A DNA stretch of 64,000 bases, from positions 3,393,001 to 3,457,000 of the forward strand of contig NZ_JACHMI010000001.1 in NCBI RefSeq assembly GCF_014207985.1. Reading direction: 5' to 3'. This document shows positions 1 through 7,460 of this stretch, piece by piece (positions within the stretch are counted from its first letter, which is position 1; each line of letters starts with the position of its first letter). Under the pieces are notes generated by a model. The model saw only the letters and a list, made by a program, of their open reading frames with translations, was not told where the DNA came from and did not search any database. A program made the position numbers and the translations under genes. Source of the stretch: Nonomuraea rubra. GTDB lineage: Bacteria; Actinomycetota; Actinomycetes; Streptosporangiales; Streptosporangiaceae.

Positions 1-140
1 GCAACCGGGAGATCGCCGAGGAGCTGGTGATCTCGGTGAAGACGGTGAGCGTGCACGTGTCGAACATCCTGGCCAAGCTGGGAGCCGCCACGCGCGGCGA
101 GGCCGCGGCCACGGCCCACCGCCTGCGCCTGTTCGACTGA
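1..140 (+). CDS. LuxR-type HTH regulator, C-terminal fragment
   Basis: Only the last 45 codons are in the window; the gene begins to the left. The visible frame (from base 3) reads through NREIAEELVISVKTV and VHVSNILAKLGA to a TGA at 138-140. This is the second half of a LuxR/GerE DNA-binding domain: the recognition helix (ISVKTVSVHVSNI) followed by the final helix and a short Ala-rich tail. The input domain, either a response-regulator receiver or a large STAND ATPase, is outside the window, so the signal and targets cannot be stated. The HTH identification is firm; everything else about the protein is unknown. Confidence 0.85.
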   Translation, partial: NREIAEELVISVKTVSVHVSNILAKLGAATRGEAAATAHRLRLFD

Positions 141-310
141 CGCCCGCCCCTGCCCGCCGCCCCCACCTGTTCCGCTGATGCGCGCAAAGACGCCACGTCC
201 GCGCCCGTTGGGCGAGCGGTTGGTTGTTGTGATGTCCCGACTGCGGCTGATGCCCGCTACGGCCCATCGGCCGCGGGCGGTGGCACCGCTGGAGTGGGTC
301 CTGGAGTGGG
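141..310. other. Intergenic region, no recognisable element
   Basis: This gap lies between the LuxR-type gene and a coding-like segment on the minus strand. It has GC-rich unstructured sequence. I see no tRNA, no strong hairpin followed by T residues, and no convincing promoter. A short plus-strand open frame over 178-396 has an Arg-rich composition typical of a chance high-GC frame and is not annotated. Confidence 0.4.
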
Positions 311-553
311 TCACTGTGGCTTGTAGGGGGAGAACACCTTCCGGACCTCCTGGGGTGAGCAGGCGAGTGCGGTCTCGGCGGGCTCGGCGCCCGTGACGTG
401 GGGCAGGTACACGACGAGGTCGTAGGCGTCCAGCGGGCTCACGGGGGCGTGGAACGAGCCGAAGCCGGCGCGCTGGACGGTGGCGGGGCGGGTGCCGTAC
501 GTGCTGAGTGCGATCTTCTTCCCGGCGGAGGAGCCCGGGGAGGGCGGCGTCAG
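311..553 (-). pseudogene. Coding-like segment of about 80 codons without a start codon
   Basis: The minus-strand frame ending with a TGA at 311-313 has strongly coding codon use, with nearly all third positions G or C, and a protein-like product containing stretches such as DAYDLVVYLPHVTGAEP. Coding character begins right after the stop of the upstream repeat-protein gene (550-552), in the frame one base back. No ATG, GTG or TTG lies in this frame near that point; the first available codons are CTG and ATC. I therefore treat it as the 3' end of a gene whose start has been lost, or a product using an unusual start. No family is recognised. No slippery heptamer is visible at the junction, so programmed frameshifting looks unlikely. 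Confidence 0.4.
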
Positions 554-3000
554 GCCGTGAGCTGGGCTTCCAGGCGGTAGCCGTCCACGGTGACGTACAC
601 CTGGTCGCCCGGGCGGGCGTTCAGGCGCATGAGGACGGGCTGCAGCGAGTCGAAGACCGGCTGATGGCCCTGCCAGACCAGGACGATCGCGTTGTCGCCC
701 GGCCCCGTCACCGACAGCAGGGTGCCGGGGCGCATGCCGAGCTGCGCCGCGTAACCCTCGGGGACCGCCACCGGGCCGCCCCTGAGGTGCTCGGGCGTGA
801 CCTCGATGCGCTGCCAGCGGCGCGGGTCGGAGGACGGGCTCGGCAGCGGCGGCGGAGGCGTGGACGGGGCGCCCGCCAGGCCGCCGGCGGGCAGCATCGA
901 CGAGCGCCCGCCCGACAGCGCCGACAGCGTGGCCAGCGCGGCCGAGGGGTCGATGGATCCGGCCGTGGCCGCCGGGATGGGCTGGCCGCCGCGGTGGTGG
1001 TGGCCGTTGGCGCCGGGCGTGCGGCGGGGGAGGGGCTGGGCCGGCGACGGGGCCGCGGCCACCGGGTCGGGACCTGTCTCGGGAGGCAGCGCGTCGAGCC
1101 ACGCCTTGGCCGAGTGGGCGCGGATGCCCAGCTCGCCCATGAGCTCAACCATGTCGGCGTCGGGCGAGCTGGAGGCCAGGAGCTGCCTCGTACGGGCCTG
1201 CAGGCCGTGGATGTCGCCCACGACGAGCCAGCCGTCCTGGAGGCGGCGGTCCGGCATCAGCGTCACCAGCACCCGCCACAGCGGCGTGCGCAGCGACGGG
1301 ACCATCACCGGGTGGGCCGGGTCCGCGCCGATGAGCTGGTCCTCGGTGGCCGCCGCGCCCAGCCACTCGGTCAGGCGGAACATGTGGCCGGTGACCGGCG
1401 CGGACTCGGAGGAACGCAGCCACTGCAGGACACGTTCCTCGGCGGTGCGCTGGGCCTGGGAGAGCGCCTCCCGCTCGACCAGCATCTTGTGGGCGAGCGT
1501 ACGCAGGCTGACCGGGTCCTCGGCGAACAGCCGGTGCACGGCTACGGCCAGCTCCAGCTTGTCCAGGCTGCGGAAGAGGTTGTCCACGACCCGGACCATC
1601 GCGTGGTCGGTGTCCGAGGGGACGGGGGTGGAGTAGCCCTTGGCGGCGGGGTCGGTGCCGCTGGGGAGGGGCGGGATCGAGCCGGGCGGGGTGGATCCGG
1701 GCGCGCCGGGCAGCGCGGATCCGCCGGGACGGGAGCCGGGGGCGCCAGGGGCGGCGTTCGAGCCGGGGGCTCCGGAGCCGGGGACGCCGGGGAGGCCTGA
1801 GGCAGAGCCGGGGGAGCCGGGTGCGCCCGGGGCGGAACCGGGGGTGCCGGGACGGGACGGGAGGGCGTTCGGGTCCTGGCGCCCGGGCTGCGGGCCCGTG
1901 GGGCGCTGCGGGAGGCGTTCCTGCTGGCCGGGTGCCGGGCGTTGCGGCAGTCCGCCGCCCTCGCCGGCGAATCCCTGGCGCGGCCCGCCCTGGGGCTGCG
2001 CGGGGAACGAGCCCGTCTCACGCGACCCCGGCGTGCCGTCGGCCGCGGGGAACGGGCCGCTCTGGCGCTCGCCGGGTACGGCGGGGAAGGAGCCTGTCTG
2101 GCGCGCCTCCGGTCCGCCGTCGGCGGCAGGAACGGCCGGAAAGGAGCCGGTCTGGCGCTCGCCGGGCACGGCCGGGAACGAGCCGGTCTGACGCTCGCCG
2201 GGGAACGAGCCCGTCTGGCGCTCACCTGGTACGGCGGGGAACGAGCCGGTCTGCCGTTCACCGGGCACGGCCGGGAACGAGCCGGTCTGACGCTCGCCGG
2301 GAAAGGACCCCGTCTGGCGCTCACCCGGTACGGCGGGGAACGAGCCGGTCTGCCGTTCACCGGGCACCGCCGGGAAGGAGCCCGTCTGGCGTGCCCCCGG
2401 GCCGCTGTCGGCGGCTGCGGGCTGCGGGAAGGAGCCGGTCTGGCGCGCCCCGCCCGCCGACGAGGGCTGCGCGGGGAACGAGCCCGTACCGGGGGAGGAG
2501 GCGGGCGACTGGCCGCGCTGGAGCGGCCGCGTGACCTCCGGATGCCCGGCCTGGGCGGCGGCGACGGGAGCCTCGCGCTGGGCCGGGATCCGGCCGAGGA
2601 TCTCGCGGAAGACCGACCCGATCACGGCCTCGGGCGTGGCCGACGGGGTCGTCAGGTCGCTGGGCGACAGGCGGCGCAGCCGCTGCCAGCCGCCGAGGCC
2701 GGTGATCGCCGTACGGGTGGCCTCGGGCCAGCCGGGCAGCGCGGGATCGATGTGGTGAACCGTCAGCGCGGGCAGCAGGTCGGCCAGCGGCAGGTGGTCC
2801 CATCGGGAGGAGGCCAGCCGGGCCAGCCGGTCGCAGATCCAGTCGAGCCCCGCCGTGCCGAGCGCCTTGGACAGCGCGAGAGAGGACCACCACCCCGCGG
2901 GCAGGCGCGGATCACCCAGCGCCTCGGCCACCTGCTGCGGGCGGCTCCAACGCAGCGCAGGGACTAGGTCGCTCAGGCAGATCGATGACTCGACTTCCAT
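550..3000 (-). CDS. Large protein with tandem QTGSFP repeats, function unknown
   Basis: The 816-residue product has four parts. Residues 1-145 form a helical, Trp-rich N-terminal domain. Residues 172-335 hold ten exact QTGSFP hexapeptides plus degenerate copies, mostly as GERQTGSFPAVP units. Residues 340-450 are a Gly/Pro/Ala-rich, presumably disordered linker. From about 455 a helical region leads to a C-terminal block (about 735-816) with alternating hydrophobic strands such as GTLLSVTGPGDNAIVLVW. There is no signal peptide or membrane segment, so it is probably cytoplasmic. The ATG at 3000 is followed at once by a protein-like N-terminus. The repeat could be a docking or phosphorylation array (Thr/Ser next to Phe-Pro), but that is inference. 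I do not recognise a named family. Confidence 0.8.
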   Translation of the reverse strand: MEVESSICLSDLVPALRWSRPQQVAEALGDPRLPAGWWSSLALSKALGTAGLDWICDRLARLASSRWDHLPLADLLPALTVHHIDPALPGWPEATRTAITGLGGWQRLRRLSPSDLTTPSATPEAVIGSVFREILGRIPAQREAPVAAAQAGHPEVTRPLQRGQSPASSPGTGSFPAQPSSAGGARQTGSFPQPAAADSGPGARQTGSFPAVPGERQTGSFPAVPGERQTGSFPGERQTGSFPAVPGERQTGSFPAVPGERQTGSFPGERQTGSFPAVPGERQTGSFPAVPAADGGPEARQTGSFPAVPGERQSGPFPAADGTPGSRETGSFPAQPQGGPRQGFAGEGGGLPQRPAPGQQERLPQRPTGPQPGRQDPNALPSRPGTPGSAPGAPGSPGSASGLPGVPGSGAPGSNAAPGAPGSRPGGSALPGAPGSTPPGSIPPLPSGTDPAAKGYSTPVPSDTDHAMVRVVDNLFRSLDKLELAVAVHRLFAEDPVSLRTLAHKMLVEREALSQAQRTAEERVLQWLRSSESAPVTGHMFRLTEWLGAAATEDQLIGADPAHPVMVPSLRTPLWRVLVTLMPDRRLQDGWLVVGDIHGLQARTRQLLASSSPDADMVELMGELGIRAHSAKAWLDALPPETGPDPVAAAPSPAQPLPRRTPGANGHHHRGGQPIPAATAGSIDPSAALATLSALSGGRSSMLPAGGLAGAPSTPPPPLPSPSSDPRRWQRIEVTPEHLRGGPVAVPEGYAAQLGMRPGTLLSVTGPGDNAIVLVWQGHQPVFDSLQPVLMRLNARPGDQVYVTVDGYRLEAQLTA
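1990..2490 (-). repeat. Tandem coding repeat (QTGSFP units)
   Basis: DNA direct repeats encode the QTGSFP array in the 816-residue protein. The basic unit is 36 bases (GERQTGSFPAVP), with a 27-base short form (GERQTGSFP). Long-long-short units form a 33-residue (99-base) higher-order repeat that occurs at least twice in tandem, so the array probably grew by unequal exchange and its length may differ between strains. Confidence 0.85.
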
Positions 3001-3083
3001 CGGCGGACCTTATCCTCCCCAGTGAGCCGCGTGGTGCTGCCCGTAACGCATGTGGCTAATGGTGCAGCCTACGCGGCAAGCTA

Positions 3084-4013
3084 TCAATCAGTGTGAATAG
3101 GGTAAAGACGGTTCAGATCCAAACCGTACCGTGGACGGCCGCCCACCTGGGCCACACATTCGGCACCAGCACGGCAACCCGCCTGCAAGGCGGCCTGTTC
3201 GCCGGCGCCGAGCAGTTTCGCGGCGAGGTACCCGGCGGCGAACGCGTCACCCGCCCCCGTGGAGTCGACGACCTCGGCGGACACCCCCTCAGCGGTGGCC
3301 ACCACCTCGCCGTCCACGGCGGCCAGCGCGCCCCGCGCACCCAGCTTCACCACGGCTGTGCCATATCTCTCACTCAAGTGTACGGCCGCCTGCTCCGCCG
3401 TCCGGGCCTCACTGAGGAGCAGGGCCTCGTCGAGGTTCGGGATGATCAGGCCGGCGGGCGCGGTCTCGCGGATGAAACGTTCGAGGCCGAACTCCTGCAG
3501 CGGGCCCGTGGAGGCCGGGTCGATGCTGATCGCGACGCCCGCCGCCGCGGCGTCCGCCATGGCCCGCCTGGCCAGGCCCAGCCCGGCCTCCGCGAACAGG
3601 ACGTAACCCGACAGGTGCAGCCGCGCCACGCCGCCGAGCAGGGCCGGGTCCCAGTCGGCCGCCGAGATCAGGCCGCCGGCGCCGCGGTTGGTGAGCATCG
3701 AACGTTCACCGCTGCGGTCCACCATCGCGATCACGACGGCCGTGGGGCGGTCGGGGTCCACGACCATGTGCGGGTGCACGCCCGTCTTGACCAGCTCGGT
3801 GGTGTGCCATTCGCTGCTGTCGTAGCCGAGCCTGGCCAGCAGGTGCACCTCGGCGCCCAGGCAGGCGGCCCAGGCGGCGGTGTTCGCGCCGGAGCCGCCG
3901 GGGCGCAGCATGATGTCGGCGGCCGTGTCGGTGCCGGACCTCACAGGGGAGCCGTGCAACGCCACCACGTCGGTGACGACGTCCCCGATGATCAGGAGGC
4001 CGCTGTCGGTCAC
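3084..4013 (-). CDS. psuK: PfkB-family sugar kinase, probable pseudouridine kinase
   Basis: This 309-residue protein has the PfkB/ribokinase fold. The N-terminal substrate region has the RPGGSGANTAAWAACLG stretch, and the C-terminal signature STGAGDAFAAGYLA carries the catalytic Asp in GAGD. Specificity is assigned from context: its ATG overlaps the TGA of psuG by 4 bases, and PsuG acts only on pseudouridine 5'-phosphate, so the kinase should phosphorylate pseudouridine to feed it. PfkB specificity cannot be read from sequence alone, so an adenosine- or ribokinase-like role remains possible. The length is normal for the family and no lesion is seen. Confidence 0.85.
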   Translation of the reverse strand: MTDSGLLIIGDVVTDVVALHGSPVRSGTDTAADIMLRPGGSGANTAAWAACLGAEVHLLARLGYDSSEWHTTELVKTGVHPHMVVDPDRPTAVVIAMVDRSGERSMLTNRGAGGLISAADWDPALLGGVARLHLSGYVLFAEAGLGLARRAMADAAAAGVAISIDPASTGPLQEFGLERFIRETAPAGLIIPNLDEALLLSEARTAEQAAVHLSERYGTAVVKLGARGALAAVDGEVVATAEGVSAEVVDSTGAGDAFAAGYLAAKLLGAGEQAALQAGCRAGAECVAQVGGRPRYGLDLNRLYPIHTD

Positions 4014-4936
4014 GATCGGGCCCAGGAGACGGCGATCCGGGCCGCCAGGGCGGTGTTGCCGCGCACGGCGGCCAGGTTGGCCTCCAGGGAGGCGCCGGCG
4101 GTGCCGTTCACCAGGTAACCGAGCAGGAACGGGGTGATCGCCTGCCCCTTGACGCCCTCGCGCTCGGCGGCGGCCAGCGCCTCGGCCAGCACGCGGTCGT
4201 GCAGCTCCGGGTCGAGCTGCTGGTCCTCGGGGACCGGGTTCGCCACGATCAGCGCGGTCTCGGGGCCGCCCAGGGCGTCCTGGCCGCGCATGATCGCCGC
4301 GGCCTCGTCGGGCGACTCGATCCGCCAGTCGATCGGCTGGCCGGAGGAGTGCAGATAGAAGCCGGGGAACGTGTCCGTGCCGAACCCCACCACGCTCACG
4401 CCCCGCGTCTCCAGCCGCTGCAGCGTCGCCGGCACGTCCAGGATCGATTTCACGCCCGCGCAGACGACGGTGATCCGCGTGCGGGCGAGCGTGTCCAGGT
4501 CGGCGGACTCGTCCTGGTCCTCGGTCCAGTCGCGGTGCACGCCGCCGAGGCCGCCGGTGGCGAACACCCGGATCCCGGCGCGCGCGGCCAGGAACGACGT
4601 GGCCGACACCGTGGTCGCGCCGCTGGCCTTCAGCGCCGCGGCCAGGGGCAGGTCGCGCTGGCCCAGCTTGCGCAGCCCGGGCTCGGACGCGATGCGCTCC
4701 AGCTCCGCCTCGTCCAGGCCGATGCGGGGCGCGCCGTCCAGGACGGCGATGGTGGCCGGCACGGCGCCCGCCGCCCGTACGACTCCCTCCAGCTCACGCG
4801 CCACCTCCAGGTTGCGCGGCTGCGGCAGCCCGTGGGAGATGATCGTGGACTCCAGCGCCACGACCGGCGCGCCCGCCGCCAGGGCCTCGGCGACCTCGTC
4901 GGACGGCTGCAGGAGGGAGTCGGCGGTGCTGTGCAT
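4010..4936 (-). CDS. psuG: Pseudouridine-5'-phosphate glycosidase
   Basis: This 308-residue enzyme cleaves the C-C glycosidic bond of pseudouridine 5'-phosphate to give uracil and ribose 5-phosphate. Family hallmarks are present: ALESTIISHGLPQPRN near the N-terminus with the conserved Glu, GLGGVHR and VCAGVKSILD in the middle, and VGFGTDTFPGFY. The length matches E. coli PsuG. An AAGGAG Shine-Dalgarno lies about a dozen bases before the ATG at 4936. It is the first gene of a two-gene operon with psuK, which it overlaps by 4 bases. The pair recycles pseudouridine released by RNA turnover. No lesion is visible. Confidence 0.96.
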   Translation of the reverse strand: MHSTADSLLQPSDEVAEALAAGAPVVALESTIISHGLPQPRNLEVARELEGVVRAAGAVPATIAVLDGAPRIGLDEAELERIASEPGLRKLGQRDLPLAAALKASGATTVSATSFLAARAGIRVFATGGLGGVHRDWTEDQDESADLDTLARTRITVVCAGVKSILDVPATLQRLETRGVSVVGFGTDTFPGFYLHSSGQPIDWRIESPDEAAAIMRGQDALGGPETALIVANPVPEDQQLDPELHDRVLAEALAAAEREGVKGQAITPFLLGYLVNGTAGASLEANLAAVRGNTALAARIAVSWARS

Positions 4937-5057
4937 GGTGAGTTTCGTGCTCCTTGAGTGGTGCTGGACCTGCGTTCCTGGAACGGCCGATTTTGCGGCA
5001 TTTGTTCCAAACGGAGCAGGATACGGGGCCCCTGGCCTGGCCGTCCACTCCTGAGGA
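4937..5057. promoter_or_regulatory. psuGK upstream region with small inverted repeat
   Basis: This 121-base gap lies between the yeiH stop and psuG. It contains gttcc-t-ggaac (4974-4984), a small perfect inverted repeat, and a second gttcc (5004-5008 area). These could be a repressor site for psuGK, but the arms are only five bases long, so the call is tentative. Confidence 0.25.
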
Positions 5058-6134
5058 TCACACGAGAAGCGCGACCCCCGCCAGGGACGTGACCGCGATG
5101 ATCGCCGTGGCGATGCCGCCGAGCCGCGCCGCCCGGCCGCCCCGCAGGAGCCGGCGTACGTCGATGCCGGTGCCGAGGCCGAACAGGGCGGCGGCCATGA
5201 GCACGTTCGTCACGCCGGGGAGCGCGCGGGTCACCGCCGCGGGCACCAGCCCGGTGCTCCGGACGGCCACCATCGCCAGGAACGCCACCACGAACAACGG
5301 CACCACCGGTGGCCTCCGCCGCCCCGCGTCCGCCGTCGGTCGTGCGTCCGGTGGCGTCCCGGCGTCCGGCGTCGGCTCCGCGTCCGCTGTCCCTCTCGCG
5401 TCCGGTGTCCGCACCGCGGCGGGGAGCCGACGTTGCCGGTAGGCGGTCAGTGCCACGATCGGGGCGAGGAGGATGACGCGGCCGAGCTTGACCGTCACGG
5501 CCGTGGCCAGCACGCCCGCGGTGGCGCCGATCGCGGCCACCTGCGCCACCTCGTGCACGGCCGCGCCCGTCCACACGCCGAGCTGGGCCGGCGACAGGTC
5601 CATGAGGCCCGCCAGCAGGGGGATCAGGGCGATGGCCGCGGTCCCGTACAGCACCACGACGCCGAGCGCGCTCGCGGCGGCCTCGTCCTCGTCGGGCAGG
5701 TCCGTGCTCTCGCGCATCGCGGCGATGGCGGCGGCGCCGCAGATGGACACGCCCGTGGCGATGAGCAGCGACGTGCCGCGGCTCAGGCCCAGCCTGCGCC
5801 CGATCGCCGGCGTCACGGCGAACGTCACCCCGGTCGCCACCGCCACGACGGCCAGGCTCTGCCAGCCGAGCGCCAGCACCTGAGGCACGGCGATCTGCAG
5901 GCCCAGCAGGGCGATCGCCACCCGCAGCACCCGCCTGGACACGAACGCGAGCCCCGGCCGCAGCCGCTCGCCGACACCCACCACGCTCGCCACGGCCGCT
6001 CCCGCCGCGACGGCCACGACGGCGGGGGAGAGGGCCGGGACGAGCCGGTTGAGGAGCGCCGCCAACACCACCGCCACGCTCGCCGCGGCCACCCCCGGCC
6101 AGAGCAGCCCGACCCGCGCCCGTGCCCGCCGCAC
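5058..6134 (-). CDS. YeiH-family (UPF0324) putative sulfate exporter
   Basis: From the GTG at 6134 this gives a 358-residue polytopic membrane protein of the YeiH/UPF0324 family, with about ten hydrophobic helices. Family-typical stretches include RVLRVAIALLGLQIAVPQVL, TGVSICGAAAIAA and TGAAVHEVAQVAA. The frame stays open upstream, but the extra sequence is Pro/Arg-rich and non-coding in character, so the GTG was chosen. A hydrophilic loop of about 45 residues (PDARGTADAEPTPDAG) interrupts the helices before the last segment and is longer than usual. It is divergent from a LysR regulator, the common arrangement for this family. The exported substrate is inferred from relatives, not visible here. 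Confidence 0.85.
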   Translation of the reverse strand: MRRARARVGLLWPGVAAASVAVVLAALLNRLVPALSPAVVAVAAGAAVASVVGVGERLRPGLAFVSRRVLRVAIALLGLQIAVPQVLALGWQSLAVVAVATGVTFAVTPAIGRRLGLSRGTSLLIATGVSICGAAAIAAMRESTDLPDEDEAAASALGVVVLYGTAAIALIPLLAGLMDLSPAQLGVWTGAAVHEVAQVAAIGATAGVLATAVTVKLGRVILLAPIVALTAYRQRRLPAAVRTPDARGTADAEPTPDAGTPPDARPTADAGRRRPPVVPLFVVAFLAMVAVRSTGLVPAAVTRALPGVTNVLMAAALFGLGTGIDVRRLLRGGRAARLGGIATAIIAVTSLAGVALLV

Positions 6135-6188
6135 CCACCACCCGCCTGCCTCATCGAGGCCGCTCCATCGACGGCCAGGTCCGGCCAG

Positions 6189-6239
6189 GTGTGCCCCTCT
6201 GGAGCGGGGCCCCGCGATGTGTGCCCACCAGGAGCGGGG
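6189..6239. promoter_or_regulatory. 30-base-period direct repeat in yeiH/lysR divergent promoter
   Basis: Two 21-base copies of gtgtgccc-N4-ggagcgggg start at 6189 and 6219; 17 of 21 positions are identical. The 30-base spacing is close to three helical turns, placing the copies on the same DNA face, about 55 and 85 bases upstream of the yeiH start. They lie in the 304-base gap 6135-6438 between yeiH and the LysR gene. This suggests a regulator binding site, possibly for the adjacent LysR protein; I see nothing else in the gap. Confidence 0.4.
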
Positions 6240-6438
6240 AGTCGAAAGGCCTTCGGGGTGTGATTGCAGGGTGGGCCGGCCAGGGTGTGGCTGGTGGTTC
6301 CATACCGTGCGTGGCCGGGGCCGCTGGGGGTGGTCGCGGGCGGCGGGGTCGTGCGGGCTGGTGAGCATGATCCCAGTCTTCGGAGCGGGAGGAACGCCCG
6401 GTAGCCATGCCTTGCCTGGGAGGTCATAGCCTGAGGCT

Positions 6439-7329
6439 ATGAGTGCGCTGCCGGATCTCGACTCGCTCAAGCTCCTCGTCGACGTAGGCGAGCTGGGCAG
6501 CCTCGGGCGGGCGGCCAGGGCGGCCGGGATCGCGCAGCCGTCCGCCAGCAAGCGGATCGCCCTGCTCGAACGCCGCCTCGGCCTCCCCCTGCTCGAACGC
6601 ACCCCGCGCGGCTCCGTGCTCACCGCCGAGGGCAAGATGGTGGCCGGCTGGGCCACGCAGGTGCTCGCCGCCGCCCAGGAGCTGATGCGCGCCGTCCAGG
6701 CCGTACGTCTCAGCGAGGCCGCTCACCTGCGGGTGGCGTCGAGCATGACGGTGGCCGAGTACCTGGTGCCGCGCTGGCTCGGCGAGCTGCAGCACCGGGA
6801 GCCCGAGGTCCAGGTGGGGCTGGACGTCGTCAATTCGGCCGACGTCGCGGCCAGGGTGCTGGCCGGGGAGGTGGAGCTGGGGTTCGTCGAAGGGCCGAGC
6901 GTGCCGGACGGGCTGGACGTGCGGGTCGTGGGGACCGATCGGCTCGTGGTCGTGGTGGCGCCCGCGCATCCGTGGGCGCGCCGCCGCACCGTGCTCAGGG
7001 GGCCGGAGCTGGCCGCCACGCCGCTCGTCGTGCGGGAGACCGGCTCCGGTACGCGGGAGACGCTCGACGTGGCGTTCGCCGCGATGCATCGGGCCAGCCC
7101 GCGGCTGGAGCTGGGGTCGAACTCGGCGGTGAAGGGAGCGGCGCAGGCGGGGGTGGCGCCGGCGGTGCTGAGCGGGTACGCGGTGGAGTCCGACGTGGCG
7201 ACGGGGCGGCTGGTGGAGGTGCCGCTCACGGGCGTCAACCTGGTCCGCAGCCTGCGCGCGGTGTGGCGCCGCGGCCGCCCCCTGACCGGCCCCGCCGCCA
7301 CTCTCCTGTCCATCGCGACCCGCCCTTGA
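6439..7329 (+). CDS. LysR-family transcriptional regulator
   Basis: This 296-residue regulator has an N-terminal winged HTH (residues about 6-65: LGSLGRAARAAGIAQPSASK then LERRLGLPLLERTPRG) and a periplasmic-binding-protein-like effector domain from about 90 to the end. It is transcribed away from the YeiH-type exporter gene, the usual arrangement in which the LysR protein controls the exporter. The ATG at 6439 directly starts the HTH region and fits the family length. The effector is unknown; sulfite, sulfate or cysteine-related signals are guesses based on the neighbour. Confidence 0.93.
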   Translation: MSALPDLDSLKLLVDVGELGSLGRAARAAGIAQPSASKRIALLERRLGLPLLERTPRGSVLTAEGKMVAGWATQVLAAAQELMRAVQAVRLSEAAHLRVASSMTVAEYLVPRWLGELQHREPEVQVGLDVVNSADVAARVLAGEVELGFVEGPSVPDGLDVRVVGTDRLVVVVAPAHPWARRRTVLRGPELAATPLVVRETGSGTRETLDVAFAAMHRASPRLELGSNSAVKGAAQAGVAPAVLSGYAVESDVATGRLVEVPLTGVNLVRSLRAVWRRGRPLTGPAATLLSIATRP

Positions 7330-7460
7330 CCTGCGCAGCCGCGCCGCTCCTGCCCAGCGCTGCCCACCCCCGAACGGCTCCTGCCACCATCGCGCGCTGA
7401 CCGGCTGTCGATGGGGTGGGGCGTTGACGGGTGGGGCGGGGCGGGTCGTAGGGTGCGAAG

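Noticed and set aside
311..560. Programmed -1 frameshift joining the repeat protein to the following coding segment
   Set aside because: The frame relation would fit -1, but no X-XXY-YYZ slippery site or strong downstream structure is visible before the stop.
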